Shown piece after piece: positions 1 through 9,477 of a stretch of 64,000 bases of DNA. Position 1 is the stretch's first letter. Every line of letters starts with the position of its first letter. The stretch comes from an uncultured Gammaproteobacteria bacterium. GTDB lineage: Bacteria > Pseudomonadota > Gammaproteobacteria > HK1. The stretch lies in NCBI GenBank assembly GCA_958295835.1, contig OY282378.1, positions 3,249,694 through 3,313,693 of the forward strand. Reading direction: 5' to 3'. The position numbers and the translations under genes are program-made. The notes under the pieces are model-generated. The model was not told the DNA's origin and made no database searches. It saw nothing but the letters and a program-made list of their open reading frames with translations.

Positions 1-363
1 CGGGGCGTAGAGCATCGGCTCGGTGAGCCCATGCCCCTGCTCCTGCTGCCCCGCGGTCACGATGACCGGGGAGCCCATCCACTTCGCGTTGTAGAGCGAG
101 CCCATCGCATTTCCGAGGCCGGGCGCGACGTGGACGTTGCACGCGCCGAGGCTGCCGGAGGCGCGCGAGTAGCCGTCCGCCATCGCCACCACCAGCGCCT
201 CCTGCAACGCCATGACGTAGGTGATCGCCGGCCGGTCGGGCAGGGCGGCCATGATCGGGAGCTCGGTGGTGCCGGGGTTCCCGAAGAGATGCGTCACGCC
301 CTCGCTTTCGAGCAGCGCGAGGAACGCTTCGCGGCCGAAGATGGTGTTCACGGGGTCAGGCAT
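1..363 (-). CDS. Benzoylformate-decarboxylase-like ThDP enzyme (partial)
   Basis: The first 121 residues of a thiamine diphosphate-dependent enzyme; the C-terminal part lies beyond the left edge. The translation starts MPDPVNTIFGREAFLALLE and carries LFGNPGTTELPIM, MALQEALVVAMADGYSRASG and NVHVAPGLGNAMG. These match the N-terminal pyrimidine-binding domain of benzoylformate decarboxylase and related 2-keto acid decarboxylases. E55 is the cofactor-activating glutamate, and H78 sits where benzoylformate decarboxylase has its active-site histidine. A GGAG stands about 10 nt before the ATG. It follows the Rieske oxygenase gene by 69 nt on the same strand, so the two probably form an operon acting on an aromatic or 2-keto acid substrate. 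The exact substrate cannot be told from this fragment; acetolactate-synthase-like relatives are a less likely alternative. Confidence 0.8.
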   Translation of the reverse strand, partial: MPDPVNTIFGREAFLALLESEGVTHLFGNPGTTELPIMAALPDRPAITYVMALQEALVVAMADGYSRASGSLGACNVHVAPGLGNAMGSLYNAKWMGSPVIVTAGQQEQGHGLTEPMLYAP

Positions 364-432
364 GATGCGTGATGCTCCGTTCCGGAGGACTCACCGCAAC
401 CGTGGGCGGGGCGCGTTGCGGTCCGCGCGCAT

Positions 433-1560
433 TCACGAGCGGCCGATGGTCCGGTCGAGCACCCAGTTCGCGAACGAATGCACCACCGGTTCGTGCACCG
501 AGAGCCGTCCGGAGGCCGCCGCCGGCGATTCGAGGCCGGCCTGCTGGCGCTCCGAGATCGCGTTGTCCTCGGGAATGGACTTGTCCCAGCGCCGGTAGTA
601 CTTGCCGACGTGCTCGCCGAAATCGGAACGGGCCACCGTCGATGCCGGGAAGCACGAGCCCTGGATCACGCGGCACCTGCGCGGGCCGTCCGGGATCGTC
701 TGTAGCCACCACATGCAGTCTTTCGTGGTGCCGAAGAACGTCGTCGGGTAGAGGACGGTGAACGAGTCTCCCGACGCGGGCCGGCCTTCCAGCCCTTCGA
801 CGTGCGGGAACGGGGTGGTGTCCCCGGGGAGGACGGCCATGGTGTCCTCGCTCTCCATGTGGATGGAGTCCCATTCGCCGACGGTCTCGATCAGGTCCGT
901 CTCCTGCAGGCCGATCGAGCTCCTGTGCACGGTCGGGGTGTGGTAGTCCTCCATCGCGTTCTCGATGTAGAGCTTCCAGTTGCAGTCGAGGTCGTAGTGC
1001 CTGCGGCGCACCAGCTCGAAGGTCTCGAACCGGTACGAGCCGAACTGCTCCGGCAGATCGCCGAGCCACGTCCCGAGGTCGGGGCTTTCGTCGGAGAAGC
1101 ACACGAAGATGAACCCGGCCCAGATGCCGAGCCGGATCGGGGCGAGGCCGTGGTCCGCCTTCTCGAACCCGCGCGTCTTCTCCATGCCGCGGCAGCCGGA
1201 CAACGACCCGTCGAACCGGTAGGTCCAGGCGTGGTAGGGACAGATGATGGCGCGGCAATGCCCGGAATCGTCGAGCAGCCGGGTGCCGCGATGGCGGCAG
1301 GTGTTGGCCAGGGCCCGGACCTCGCCGTCCGCACCGCGCACCACGATCGCGGACCGGCCGCAGAGATCGAACACCCGATAGTCGCCCGGATTCGGGATCT
1401 CGTCGACCCGCCCGACGAGGTTCCAGCTCCTGGTGAGGATCGCGTCGACCTCGCGCCGGTAGAACGCATCGGAGGTGTAGCACCACGGCGGCAGCGACAC
1501 CGCATCGAGCAGCGGGCGCCGGACGCCTTCGTAACGGATCGGGTCGAAGATGTCGGTCAT
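433..1560 (-). CDS. Rieske non-heme iron ring-hydroxylating oxygenase, alpha subunit
   Basis: A 375-residue oxygenase component that would bind a [2Fe-2S] Rieske cluster and a mononuclear iron, and oxidise an organic substrate with electrons from a reductase not seen here. The Rieske ligands are C88-x-H90 and C107-x2-H110. The catalytic iron site is the ENAMEDYHTPTVH motif (D205, H207 and H212 in the usual positions). The start at 1560 is chosen because a GGGAGG stands 11 nt upstream and the protein begins as family members do; the frame stays open upstream but without homology. It is divergent from the amidohydrolase across 262 nt that must hold both promoters. Substrate specificity is not readable; the neighbouring ThDP enzyme suggests a shared catabolic route. 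Confidence 0.85.
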   Translation of the reverse strand: MTDIFDPIRYEGVRRPLLDAVSLPPWCYTSDAFYRREVDAILTRSWNLVGRVDEIPNPGDYRVFDLCGRSAIVVRGADGEVRALANTCRHRGTRLLDDSGHCRAIICPYHAWTYRFDGSLSGCRGMEKTRGFEKADHGLAPIRLGIWAGFIFVCFSDESPDLGTWLGDLPEQFGSYRFETFELVRRRHYDLDCNWKLYIENAMEDYHTPTVHRSSIGLQETDLIETVGEWDSIHMESEDTMAVLPGDTTPFPHVEGLEGRPASGDSFTVLYPTTFFGTTKDCMWWLQTIPDGPRRCRVIQGSCFPASTVARSDFGEHVGKYYRRWDKSIPEDNAISERQQAGLESPAAASGRLSVHEPVVHSFANWVLDRTIGRS

Positions 1561-1822
1561 CGGTCCGGAAACCTCCCTCGGGGACGCGCGGGCATCGTGC
1601 AAAAGGGATGCGGACAGGTCAAGGAAACGTTCGCTCCGGCGGCGGTTCCGCTCATCGCAGGGCACGGGCGCGGTTTGCCGCCGCCGCGCGCGTAGCCGCC
1701 ATCTGCCGTGGCGTAGTACCTTACCCACCGGATGTCCGGTGAACGCATGAGGGATTGCCGCATCCGTCCCCCGCCCGTCTCTCGGGTGGGCGAAGAGCGG
1801 CTTGTCCAGGGAGAGGGCCATC

Positions 1823-3415
1823 ATGATCGACTTGACACTTGCCGGCGGCGAGGTCTTCGACGGATCGGGCGGTGGAGCATTCAGGGCCGACGTCGGCATC
1901 CGCGACGGACGGATCGCGTGCATCGGCGATCTGTCGGGGCAGGAATCGGCGGAGCGCATCGAATTGAACGGGCTTGCCGTGTGCCCCGGTTTCATCGACC
2001 TGCATACGCATTCGGATTTCACGCTGCTGGTCAACGGGAGGGCGGAGAGCCAGGTCCACCAGGGAGTCACCACCGAGGCCGTCGGCCAGTGCGGACATAG
2101 CTGCGCTCCTGTCGCCCGTACCGGGGACGCGAGACATGGCGCCATCGGATACTCCGACGACTGTACGGTCGACATGGGCTGGCAAAGCTTCGGCGAATAC
2201 CTCGAACGCCTCGATTCGAGCGGGCTGGGCGTGAACGTGGCGGCGTTCGTCGGGCACGGCGCGGTGCACCGAGCGGTGATGGGCGACGAGCTTCGCGCGC
2301 CGGCGGTCGAAGAGACGCGGCGCATGGCCGATCTGCTTGCCGAAGCATTCGACCAGGGCGCGTACGGCTTCTCGACCGGGCTGGAGTACTGGCCGGGGAA
2401 CATCTGCGCGCCGGAGCACATCATCCCCTTGTGCGCAGTCGCAGCGCGCCATGACCGGTTGTACGCGACGCACGTACGCAATCGCGACGCGTACTACGAC
2501 CTCGGCTTCGGCGAAGCGCTGTGCACGGCGCGCAACGCCTCCGCGCGCTTGCAGATTTCGCATATCCAGCCGAAGTACGGCGCCCCGCCGCACGCCATGG
2601 AGCACAGCCTCGAGATGATCGAGTCGGCCCGCGGTCAGGGTGTCGACATCGCATTCGACGTCATCCCGCACGACTGGAGCCACACGCTGATCAAGGCAAT
2701 CCTCCCGCCATGGGCCCAGGAGGGAGGCACGTCCGGGATCCTCGAACGGCTGAAGGACCCCGATACCCGCGAGCGGATGAAGAAGAACCCCAAGCACATG
2801 TGGCTGCTCGTCACGGACGAGCGTTGGGACGCCATCGCGCTGCTGAACAGCGAGGAGAACCCTCAACTGGTGGGAGAGACGTTCGCGGACATCGGCCGGA
2901 TGCGCAATACGTCGCCCTTCGATGCGGCGCTCGACCTGATGGAGGAAGAGGGCGAACGCATGGGCGGGTTGTTGTGGACGTCGCACAGCTTCAGCGACGA
3001 CGACATCGATCTGTGCCTGCGCCAGCCGGAATGCGCGGTGATATCCGATACGCTGGCGCTTGCCCCGTACGGTGCTCTCGAGAAATACGTGGGATCGGTG
3101 TCCGGATACGGTTGGGCGGCCCGTTTCCTGGGGCTGTACGTTCGCGACCGTCACGTCCTGTCGCTCGAAGAAGGCATCCGCCGCATGACGTCGTTGCCGG
3201 CGCAACGTCTGGGGTTGCGCGACCGCGGGCGGTTGCAGCCCGGACTTGCCGCGGACGTCACCGTATTCGACAAGACGGCCATCCGAAGCCGATGTACCAT
3301 CAAGGAACCTCGGACCTATGCGAGCGGGATCGTCCACGTGCTGGTGAACGGCCGGTTCGCGATGCGCGACGGCGCACGGACGGAGATCGACGGCGGCGCC
3401 GTGTTGCGCCCGTGA
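1823..3415 (+). CDS. D-aminoacylase-type amidohydrolase (N-acyl-D-amino-acid deacylase family)
   Basis: A 530-residue metal-dependent amidohydrolase. The N-terminal beta-sandwich leads to the metal motif PGFIDLHTHSD (H61, H63). C90 in GQCGHSCAP corresponds to the metal-bridging cysteine of D-aminoacylase. Further histidines appear in ATHVRNR and ISHIQPK, and the catalytic aspartate is probably in VISDTLALAPYG. The C-terminal end (GLAADVTVFD) is typical of the family. I start at the ATG at 1823, behind GGGAGAG, rather than at an in-frame TTG at 1802. The gene leads the peptide-transporter genes that follow, so the likely job is hydrolysing imported N-acyl-D-amino acids or D-peptides. Dihydroorotase/hydantoinase-type activity is an alternative but the cysteine argues against it. 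Confidence 0.8.
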   Translation: MIDLTLAGGEVFDGSGGGAFRADVGIRDGRIACIGDLSGQESAERIELNGLAVCPGFIDLHTHSDFTLLVNGRAESQVHQGVTTEAVGQCGHSCAPVARTGDARHGAIGYSDDCTVDMGWQSFGEYLERLDSSGLGVNVAAFVGHGAVHRAVMGDELRAPAVEETRRMADLLAEAFDQGAYGFSTGLEYWPGNICAPEHIIPLCAVAARHDRLYATHVRNRDAYYDLGFGEALCTARNASARLQISHIQPKYGAPPHAMEHSLEMIESARGQGVDIAFDVIPHDWSHTLIKAILPPWAQEGGTSGILERLKDPDTRERMKKNPKHMWLLVTDERWDAIALLNSEENPQLVGETFADIGRMRNTSPFDAALDLMEEEGERMGGLLWTSHSFSDDDIDLCLRQPECAVISDTLALAPYGALEKYVGSVSGYGWAARFLGLYVRDRHVLSLEEGIRRMTSLPAQRLGLRDRGRLQPGLAADVTVFDKTAIRSRCTIKEPRTYASGIVHVLVNGRFAMRDGARTEIDGGAVLRP

Positions 3416-3474
3416 CGTATTGGTGTCGCAGGTGGGTTGGAACATTCACGCAAACAACGAGAGGAGATTCGGTA

Positions 3475-5088
3475 ATGGGAACCACAAGTGCACGTGGAAG
3501 CGCCTTGCGGGCCGCGCGGACGAACATTGCGACATTGCTGACGGCGGCATTCCTGGCGCTGGCTTCGGTGGCCGCCGGCGCCCAGCAGAAGGGCGGTTCC
3601 ATGGTTTACCTGTCAAGCAACATTCCAAGCCTCAATCCGCTGCACTCCGCGTTCGAAGTCGGGCTGGTGTCGTCCCAGATCTTCGCGAGCCTCGTCAGGC
3701 TGGACGAGAACAACCGTCCCGTTCCCTACCTGGCCGAATCGTTTTCGATTTCGGAGGACGGACTGGCCTACACCTTCAACCTGGACAGGAACGCGAAGTT
3801 CCACGACGGGAAGCCGGTGACCTCCGCCGACGTGGCCTTCTCGCTGGAAGTCGTCCAGCAGAACCACCGTTTCGGGCCACAGATGTTCGGTCCGGTGGAA
3901 GCGGTGGAGACACCCGATGACCACACCGCCGTCTTCCGCCTCTCGCAGCCTCACGGCCCGCTTCTGATTGCCGCGACCACGCCGCGCCAGTTGCCGATCA
4001 TGCCGAAGCACGTCTACGGAGACGGCGACTTCATGAAACACCCGGCGCACAAGGATCCGGTGGGCTCCGGTCCGTTCGTCCTGAAGGAATACAAGACGGA
4101 CCAGTACCTCATCATCGAGCGGAACAAGGGTCATTTCAACGAGGGTCTGCCCTGGCTCGACCGGATCATCTACCAGATGGTGACCGACAAGACCGCAAGG
4201 AGGATCGGGCTGCAAAGGAACGAGTTCCAGCTCGCCGACGCGAGCGGCGTCATGCGCCTCACCGACATCGACTCCTTCAAGAAGGTGGACCACCTTGCAC
4301 TCACGGAGATGAAGACCGTCTCGGGCGGCGCCATCGTGCTGGAGTTCAACAACCGCGAAGGTCCGCTGAGCAACAAGGCGGTCCGTCAGGCGATCGCCTA
4401 CGGCATCGATCGGTCCTATATCGCCGACGTGCTGCACGCCGGATACAGCAAGGCATCGAAGGGGCCGCTGCCGTTCACCAACATCTTCTTCAACGACGAC
4501 GTCGAGGGCTATCCGTTCGACCTCGACAAGGCCAACGCGCTGCTCGACGAGGCGGGCTATCCCGTGAAGGACGACGGGATCCGCTTCGAGCTCGGGCTGA
4601 TCTACATCGCCCAGCCGTTCCGGCCCGACTTCCAGTCCGTTCCCGGCGAGTACGTCGCGCAGGCGCTCAAGAAGATCGGCATCAAGGTGAACCAGGAGCC
4701 GATGGCGGGATTCGCCGCCTGGGGGAAGCGGATCTCGGCCTGGAACTTCGACATGTCGATGAACTGGCCGGGCGACAAGGTCGACCCGGCAATCGGTGTC
4801 AGCCGTCTGTACGTCTGCGACAACATCAAGAAGCAGGCATATACGAACACCTCCGGCTATTGCAACCCGAAGGTGGACGAGATATTCGCGCAGGCGGCGC
4901 GGGAAGCGGATCTGGACAAACGCCAGGCGCTGTACGACGAGGTATCGAGGATCCTGATCGAAGAAATGCCGATGAACTGGCTGTTCGATACCGTCGGCCA
5001 GTGGTTCCACCACAAGGACCTCTACCTGCCGGCCTACGGGTGGGGGGAGTCATGGGACCTGGCCTACTGGAAGAAGCCGCAGGAATAG
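3475..5088 (+). CDS. Peptide/nickel-type ABC transporter substrate-binding protein (SBP family 5)
   Basis: A periplasmic solute receptor of 537 residues. The N-terminus has a positive region, a hydrophobic stretch (LLTAAFLALASVAAG) and a likely signal-peptidase site after AGA near residue 36. The mature part has the family-5 pattern: NIPSLNPLHSAFEVG, then YLAESFSISEDGLAYTFNL and KFHDGKPVTSADVAFSLE. A GAGAGGAGA lies about 10 nt before the ATG. It follows the amidohydrolase by 59 nt and precedes the two permeases and two ATPases of the same importer. A hairpin after the stop probably lets this gene be expressed above the membrane components. The ligand (oligopeptide, D-peptide or acyl-amino acid) cannot be read from the sequence. 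Confidence 0.9.
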   Translation: MGTTSARGSALRAARTNIATLLTAAFLALASVAAGAQQKGGSMVYLSSNIPSLNPLHSAFEVGLVSSQIFASLVRLDENNRPVPYLAESFSISEDGLAYTFNLDRNAKFHDGKPVTSADVAFSLEVVQQNHRFGPQMFGPVEAVETPDDHTAVFRLSQPHGPLLIAATTPRQLPIMPKHVYGDGDFMKHPAHKDPVGSGPFVLKEYKTDQYLIIERNKGHFNEGLPWLDRIIYQMVTDKTARRIGLQRNEFQLADASGVMRLTDIDSFKKVDHLALTEMKTVSGGAIVLEFNNREGPLSNKAVRQAIAYGIDRSYIADVLHAGYSKASKGPLPFTNIFFNDDVEGYPFDLDKANALLDEAGYPVKDDGIRFELGLIYIAQPFRPDFQSVPGEYVAQALKKIGIKVNQEPMAGFAAWGKRISAWNFDMSMNWPGDKVDPAIGVSRLYVCDNIKKQAYTNTSGYCNPKVDEIFAQAAREADLDKRQALYDEVSRILIEEMPMNWLFDTVGQWFHHKDLYLPAYGWGESWDLAYWKKPQE

Positions 5089-5109
5089 AGCTTCCCGTTT
5101 CCGGGCATC

Positions 5110-5144
5110 GACGCGCCCACTCCGGGGCTCCGGGTGGGCGCGTC
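5110..5144 (+). terminator. GC-rich hairpin between receptor and permease genes
   Basis: GACGCGCCCAC at 5110-5120 pairs exactly with GTGGGCGCGTC at 5134-5144 (11 bp, 13-nt loop). There is no strong T-run after it, so partial termination or 3'-end protection of the receptor mRNA is more likely than full termination. Confidence 0.5.
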
Positions 5145-5208
5145 CGTTTCCGGTGTCGTCGGGCGGAACGCCCTTTTCTTCCGGGTACACGTCGGATTGC
5201 CCTGAACC

Positions 5209-6180
5209 ATGTCGAAAGCCATCATCGAGCGACTTCTGTTCGGGATCGTCCTGATCGCGGCCGTCGTGGTGCTGAACTTCCTCCTCATCCAGGCCGCTCC
5301 CGGTGACGTCGTCGACACGATTCTGACCGAGGCGGGTGGCGGCGACCCGGAGCTCGCGGCCACCATCCGGGCCGCCTACGGGCTGGATCAGCCCATGCAC
5401 GTACAGCTCCTGACCTATCTGGGCAAGATGCTCACCGGGGATCTGGGGTATTCCTACTACTACGACGAGCCCGTCCTTTCCCTGCTGTTGAGCCATTTGC
5501 CCGCGACGCTGATGCTGACCCTCTCGGCGTTCGTCATCGCGGTGCTGCTCGGCACCCTGATGGGGGTCGTCGCCGCGCTTCGCCCCCGGGGCCTGTTCAG
5601 CCACGTGATCACGATGTTCTCGTTGCTGGGGTACGCCACCCCCGTGTTCTGGCTCGGCATGATCATCCTGCTCGCGTTCGCCTTGCACATACCGCTCTTT
5701 CCCGCCTACGGGCTGCAATCGGTGCCCGCCCCGGACGGGACGTTCGACAGGATCCTGGACGTGCTGAACCACCTGGTGCTGCCGACGTTCACGCTGGCCA
5801 TCCTCTACCTTGCCAGCTACAGCCGGTTGGCCCGGGCCTCGATGCTCGACGTCCTGGGCGCGGACTACATCCGGACCGCGAGGACGAAGGGGCTCCCGGA
5901 GTTCGTCATCACCTACAAGCATGCGTTGAAGAACGCCGCGCTTCCCGTGGTCACGGTGGCGGGGCTGCAGCTTGGGGCGATCTTCTCCGGTGCGGTGCTG
6001 GTCGAGACCGTGTACAGCCTGCCGGGCCTCGGCCCGCTGCTGTACGAGTCGATCGTACGACGCGACTACCCGGTCATCATGGGCGTGCTGTTCGGCGCCG
6101 CCGTCACCACCATCATCGCCAACATCATCACGGATCTGATCTATGGCGCTCTGGATCCGAGAATCAAGGCGATCACGTAG
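5209..6180 (+). CDS. ABC transporter permease, DppB-like
   Basis: A 323-residue inner-membrane permease with an N-terminal helix (LLFGIVLIAAVVVLNFLLI), a short periplasmic region, and five further hydrophobic segments. The cytoplasmic ATPase-docking loop reads DYIRTARTKGL, the EAA-type motif of binding-protein-dependent permeases. The protein ends with the typical TDLIYGALDPRIK tail. It would form the translocation pore with the DppC-like subunit that follows. The start is the ATG at 5209, supported by family-like N-terminal sequence rather than by a strong ribosome site. Confidence 0.88.
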   Translation: MSKAIIERLLFGIVLIAAVVVLNFLLIQAAPGDVVDTILTEAGGGDPELAATIRAAYGLDQPMHVQLLTYLGKMLTGDLGYSYYYDEPVLSLLLSHLPATLMLTLSAFVIAVLLGTLMGVVAALRPRGLFSHVITMFSLLGYATPVFWLGMIILLAFALHIPLFPAYGLQSVPAPDGTFDRILDVLNHLVLPTFTLAILYLASYSRLARASMLDVLGADYIRTARTKGLPEFVITYKHALKNAALPVVTVAGLQLGAIFSGAVLVETVYSLPGLGPLLYESIVRRDYPVIMGVLFGAAVTTIIANIITDLIYGALDPRIKAIT

Positions 6181-6281
6181 CGGCGACGGCTTCCGCCCGG
6201 GGGGCGTACCGAGTCGTGCCGGACAACGTGATCTCCCGGACCCCGCCTGCCTGCCACCCATGCGATGACCGACCGGAATCC

Positions 6282-7181
6282 ATGAACGTCACCCCGGACC
6301 AAGACCCTCGCCCGTTCGCGGTCGAGCCTTTCCCGGAGCGGCCGGAGATCTGGTGGCAGGAAGCGGCACGGATGTTCTATACGAACAAGGCCGCGGTTCT
6401 CGGTGCGGCAAGCCTCGCTTTCATCGTTCTGGTCGGGGCCTTCGGCCCCGTCATTCTCGACGCGGACCCGTTTGAAATCGTGGGCGCGCCGCTGAAGCAG
6501 CCCGGAGAAGGCACGGTTCTGGGTACCGACTATCTCGGCCGGGACGTGTTCACCGGCATCATCCACGGCGTGCGCACGACGCTCGCGATCGCAATCACGG
6601 CCACGATCTTCGCAGTGTTCGTCGGGATCTCGATCGGAGCGGTGGCCGGGTTCTACGGGGGCAAGATCGACAACGCGCTGATGCGGGTGACGGAGTTCTT
6701 TCAAGTGCTGCCGCCGCTGGTCTTCGCCATGGTCATCGTGGCCGTGTTCTCGCACGATCTGGTCACGGTGATCATCGCCATCGGCATCACCACCTGGACG
6801 ACGGAAGCGCGCCTGACCCGGGCCGAGTTCCTCAAGATCAAGGAACGCGAGTACGTCACCGCGGAGCGCGCGGTCGGTGCGACCGACCGAAGACTGATGC
6901 TGCGGGTGATCCTGCCGAACGCATTGCCGCCCCTCATCATCGCGGTGACGCTTCGGGTCGGGATCTCCGTCATCTACGAAGCGGCCTTGAGCTTTCTCGG
7001 GCTCACCGACCCCGACGTGATGACCTGGGGGAAGATGATCGGGCTGTCGAGGGATTTCTTCTTCGAAGCGTGGTGGACGGTGACGTTTCCGGGCGCGGCC
7101 ATCCTGCTGACGGTCCTGTGCATCGCGCTGATCGGCGACGGGTTGAACGACGCCTTCAATCCGAAGCTGCGCGGGCGGTAA
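6282..7181 (+). CDS. ABC transporter permease, DppC-like
   Basis: A 299-residue inner-membrane permease. Its cytoplasmic N-terminus (FPERPEIWWQEAARMFYTNKAAVLG) precedes helix 1. GTDYLGRDVFTGIIHGVRTTL is the family hallmark, and the coupling loop is EYVTAERAVGA. The end (LIGDGLNDAFNPKLRGR) matches DppC/OppC proteins. Two starts are possible: the ATG at 6282 used here, giving normal length, or a GTG at 6216 adding 22 residues rich in Pro and Cys that do not look conserved. It lies 101 nt after the DppB-like gene and 10 nt before the first ATPase. Confidence 0.88.
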   Translation: MNVTPDQDPRPFAVEPFPERPEIWWQEAARMFYTNKAAVLGAASLAFIVLVGAFGPVILDADPFEIVGAPLKQPGEGTVLGTDYLGRDVFTGIIHGVRTTLAIAITATIFAVFVGISIGAVAGFYGGKIDNALMRVTEFFQVLPPLVFAMVIVAVFSHDLVTVIIAIGITTWTTEARLTRAEFLKIKEREYVTAERAVGATDRRLMLRVILPNALPPLIIAVTLRVGISVIYEAALSFLGLTDPDVMTWGKMIGLSRDFFFEAWWTVTFPGAAILLTVLCIALIGDGLNDAFNPKLRGR

Positions 7182-7191
7182 GGGCCGCCCG

Positions 7192-8217
7192 ATGGCCGGC
7201 GCAACCGCGGATTCGCAGGACGTCGTCCTGAGGGTCGAGAACCTCTGCGTCGATTTCAGCGTCAAGGGCCGGCAGGTCAGGATCCTGTCCGACGTCGGCT
7301 TCGCACTGCGCCGCGGCGAGACGCTCGGAATCATCGGCGAGAGCGGCTGCGGCAAGAGCATGACCGCCCTGGCCCTGCTGCGCATGGTGCCGTCGCCGCC
7401 CGGGCGGATCAGCGCCGGCCGCGTGCTCCTGAACGGCGAGGATCTGGTCCGGGTTTCCGAGAAGAGGATACGGAGCATCCGCGGCGGGGAGATGTCCATG
7501 ATCTTCCAGGAGCCGATGACCTCGCTCAATCCCGTCTACTCCATCGGCAACCAGATTGCCGAGACGATCCGCCGCCACAAGGGCATCGGCCGGGCCGCGG
7601 CGTGGAACGAAGCGATCGATCTTCTCGACATGGTGCACATCCCCGCCCCGGAGCGTCGTGTGCGCGAGTACCCGCACCAGCTCTCGGGGGGAATGCGCCA
7701 GCGGGTCATGATTGCGATGGCGCTGGCTTGCGAGCCCACCGTGCTGATCGCCGACGAACCGACCACCGCCCTGGACGTGACCGTGCAGGCGCAGATCTTC
7801 GACCTGTTGAAGGAAATACAGAGCGCCCACGGCACGTGCATCGTGCTCATCACCCACGACTTCGGCGCCGTCTCCGAGATGGCCGATCGCGTCCTGGTCA
7901 TGTATGCGGGCCACAAGGTCGAGGAAGGCGCCCTGGACGAGATCAGCGATGACGCGCGTCACCCGTATACGCAGGGACTGCTGCGGTCCATGCCCGAGAT
8001 CATCGACGACCCGGCCGACACTCGGGTCCGGCTGCCGGAAATCCCGGGCTCCGTCCCCGATCTTCTGCGTGGCCTGGAGGGATGTCCGTTTGCGCCCCGC
8101 TGCGAGCAGGCGGCGTCACGATGCCGGGAGCTACCCGGATATACCCGGTTCGGTGACTACCGCTCCGTGAAGTGCTGGTTGGCGTCGGACGGTGCGGGAG
8201 GCCGGGGAAGCCCATGA
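7192..8217 (+). CDS. ABC transporter ATPase, DppD-like
   Basis: A 341-residue nucleotide-binding subunit. Walker A is GESGCGKS near residue 50, the signature is LSGGMRQR, and Walker B is VLIADEPTTALDV. The C-terminal oligopeptide-transporter extension carries Cys residues in the pattern GCPFAPRCEQAASRC, which in DppD/OppD enzymes can bind an Fe-S cluster. It pairs with the DppF-like ATPase whose start overlaps its stop (ATGA at 8214-8217), indicating translational coupling. Confidence 0.9.
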   Translation: MAGATADSQDVVLRVENLCVDFSVKGRQVRILSDVGFALRRGETLGIIGESGCGKSMTALALLRMVPSPPGRISAGRVLLNGEDLVRVSEKRIRSIRGGEMSMIFQEPMTSLNPVYSIGNQIAETIRRHKGIGRAAAWNEAIDLLDMVHIPAPERRVREYPHQLSGGMRQRVMIAMALACEPTVLIADEPTTALDVTVQAQIFDLLKEIQSAHGTCIVLITHDFGAVSEMADRVLVMYAGHKVEEGALDEISDDARHPYTQGLLRSMPEIIDDPADTRVRLPEIPGSVPDLLRGLEGCPFAPRCEQAASRCRELPGYTRFGDYRSVKCWLASDGAGGRGSP

Positions 8218-9200
8218 CCGGCGACGGCCTGCTGCGCGTCGAAGATCTGCACGTGCACTACCGGCTCCCGCGGCCGCGTCTGCTCGGCGCGCGACCCACG
8301 TTGCGCGCCGTGGACGGGGTGAGCCTGTCCGTCGCTCGGGGACGGACGCTGGGGCTGGTGGGCGAGAGCGGATGCGGAAAGACGACGTTGGGTCTGTCCG
8401 TGCTTCGTCTCGTGGAGCCCACCGGCGGCAGCATCGTGTTCGACGGGGTGGAGCTGCGATCACTCCGGGCCGAGGCGCTTCTCGACGTGCGCCGCCGGAT
8501 GCAGATCATCTTCCAGGATCCGTACTCGTCGCTGAATCCGCGCCAGACCGCCGGTGACATCGTCAGGAGCCCGCTCGACGTACAGAAGGTCGGCAGCCCC
8601 GCGGAACGCGAGGAGCGTGTCTCGGAGCTGTTTTCGCTGGTGGGGCTGCGTCCCAACCAGAGGAATCTGTTTCCCCACCAGTTCTCGGGAGGGCAACGGC
8701 AACGCATCAGCATTGCCCGCGCACTGGCATTGCAGCCGGACTTCATCGTCTGCGACGAACCCGTGTCGGCGCTGGACGTCGCGATCCAGGCCCAGATCCT
8801 GAACCTCCTGTGCGACTTGCAGGGGGAGCTGGACCTGACGTTCCTGTTCATCTCCCACGATCTGGCCGTGGTGCAGCATATCTGCGACGAGGTGGCCGTC
8901 ATGTACCTGGGTGTGGTGGTGGAGAAGGCGAATCGCAAGGCGCTGTTTCGCAATCCCCGGCATCCGTATACGCGGGCGCTGTTGTCGGCGGTGCCGGCCC
9001 GGCGCGGGTCGCGCAAGTCGGAACGCATACGGCTGGAAGGGGATATTCCCAGCCCCGTCAACATCCCGCGCGGGTGCCGGTTCCACACCCGTTGCGCGCA
9101 CGCCCGGGAGCGGTGCCGGGCAGAGGTCCCGAAGCTGGTGGAGAAACAGCCCGGTCATTGGGAGGCATGCCATTTCGACACGTCGGGCGGGACCGGCTGA
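8214..9200 (+). CDS. ABC transporter ATPase, DppF-like
   Basis: A 328-residue second nucleotide-binding subunit. Walker A is GESGCGKTT, the signature is FSGGQRQRISIARAL, and Walker B is FIVCDEPVSALDV. The C-terminal extension has GCRFHTRCAHARERC, the family Cys motif. The ATG at 8214 overlaps the previous stop by four bases. It is the last gene of the 1823-9200 operon, so the cluster encodes a complete importer: receptor, two permeases, two ATPases, plus a hydrolase. Confidence 0.9.
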   Translation: MTGDGLLRVEDLHVHYRLPRPRLLGARPTLRAVDGVSLSVARGRTLGLVGESGCGKTTLGLSVLRLVEPTGGSIVFDGVELRSLRAEALLDVRRRMQIIFQDPYSSLNPRQTAGDIVRSPLDVQKVGSPAEREERVSELFSLVGLRPNQRNLFPHQFSGGQRQRISIARALALQPDFIVCDEPVSALDVAIQAQILNLLCDLQGELDLTFLFISHDLAVVQHICDEVAVMYLGVVVEKANRKALFRNPRHPYTRALLSAVPARRGSRKSERIRLEGDIPSPVNIPRGCRFHTRCAHARERCRAEVPKLVEKQPGHWEACHFDTSGGTG

Positions 9201-9278
9201 AGCAGCGGCGACCGAACCTTGCTTCCGGCATATCGATCGTAGCGTAAGGAATGCCTCTCGCCCGGCCGGCTAGCCCGA

Positions 9279-9301
9279 AGTTCCCCGTGACTTTGGGGAC
9301 T
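9279..9301 (+). terminator. Weak hairpin after the ABC operon
   Basis: AGTTCCCC and GGGGACT form a short stem (one bulge) with an 8-nt loop, 78 nt after the last transporter gene. No T-run follows. The rest of 9201-9477 shows nothing recognisable. Confidence 0.3.
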
Positions 9302-9477
9302 GAATCGAGGATAACGTATTGAATCGAAATCAGTAACAGCCGAAGTCCGGACCGGCTCATCGCCCCGAAGCTCGCCACCCCCCGGCGATGGCATACCACC
9401 ACGCTGGCCCAAGAGCTCGACTTGGGCGACGCCGAGGTCGCCCATTCTCGCCATTGCCGGCTGGTTTCTCCGGGTTC

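Noticed and set aside
433..2481. A 682-codon reading of the Rieske gene extending over the amidohydrolase region
   Set aside because: The upstream part has no homology and runs antisense to a clear amidohydrolase; a good ribosome site supports the start at 1560.
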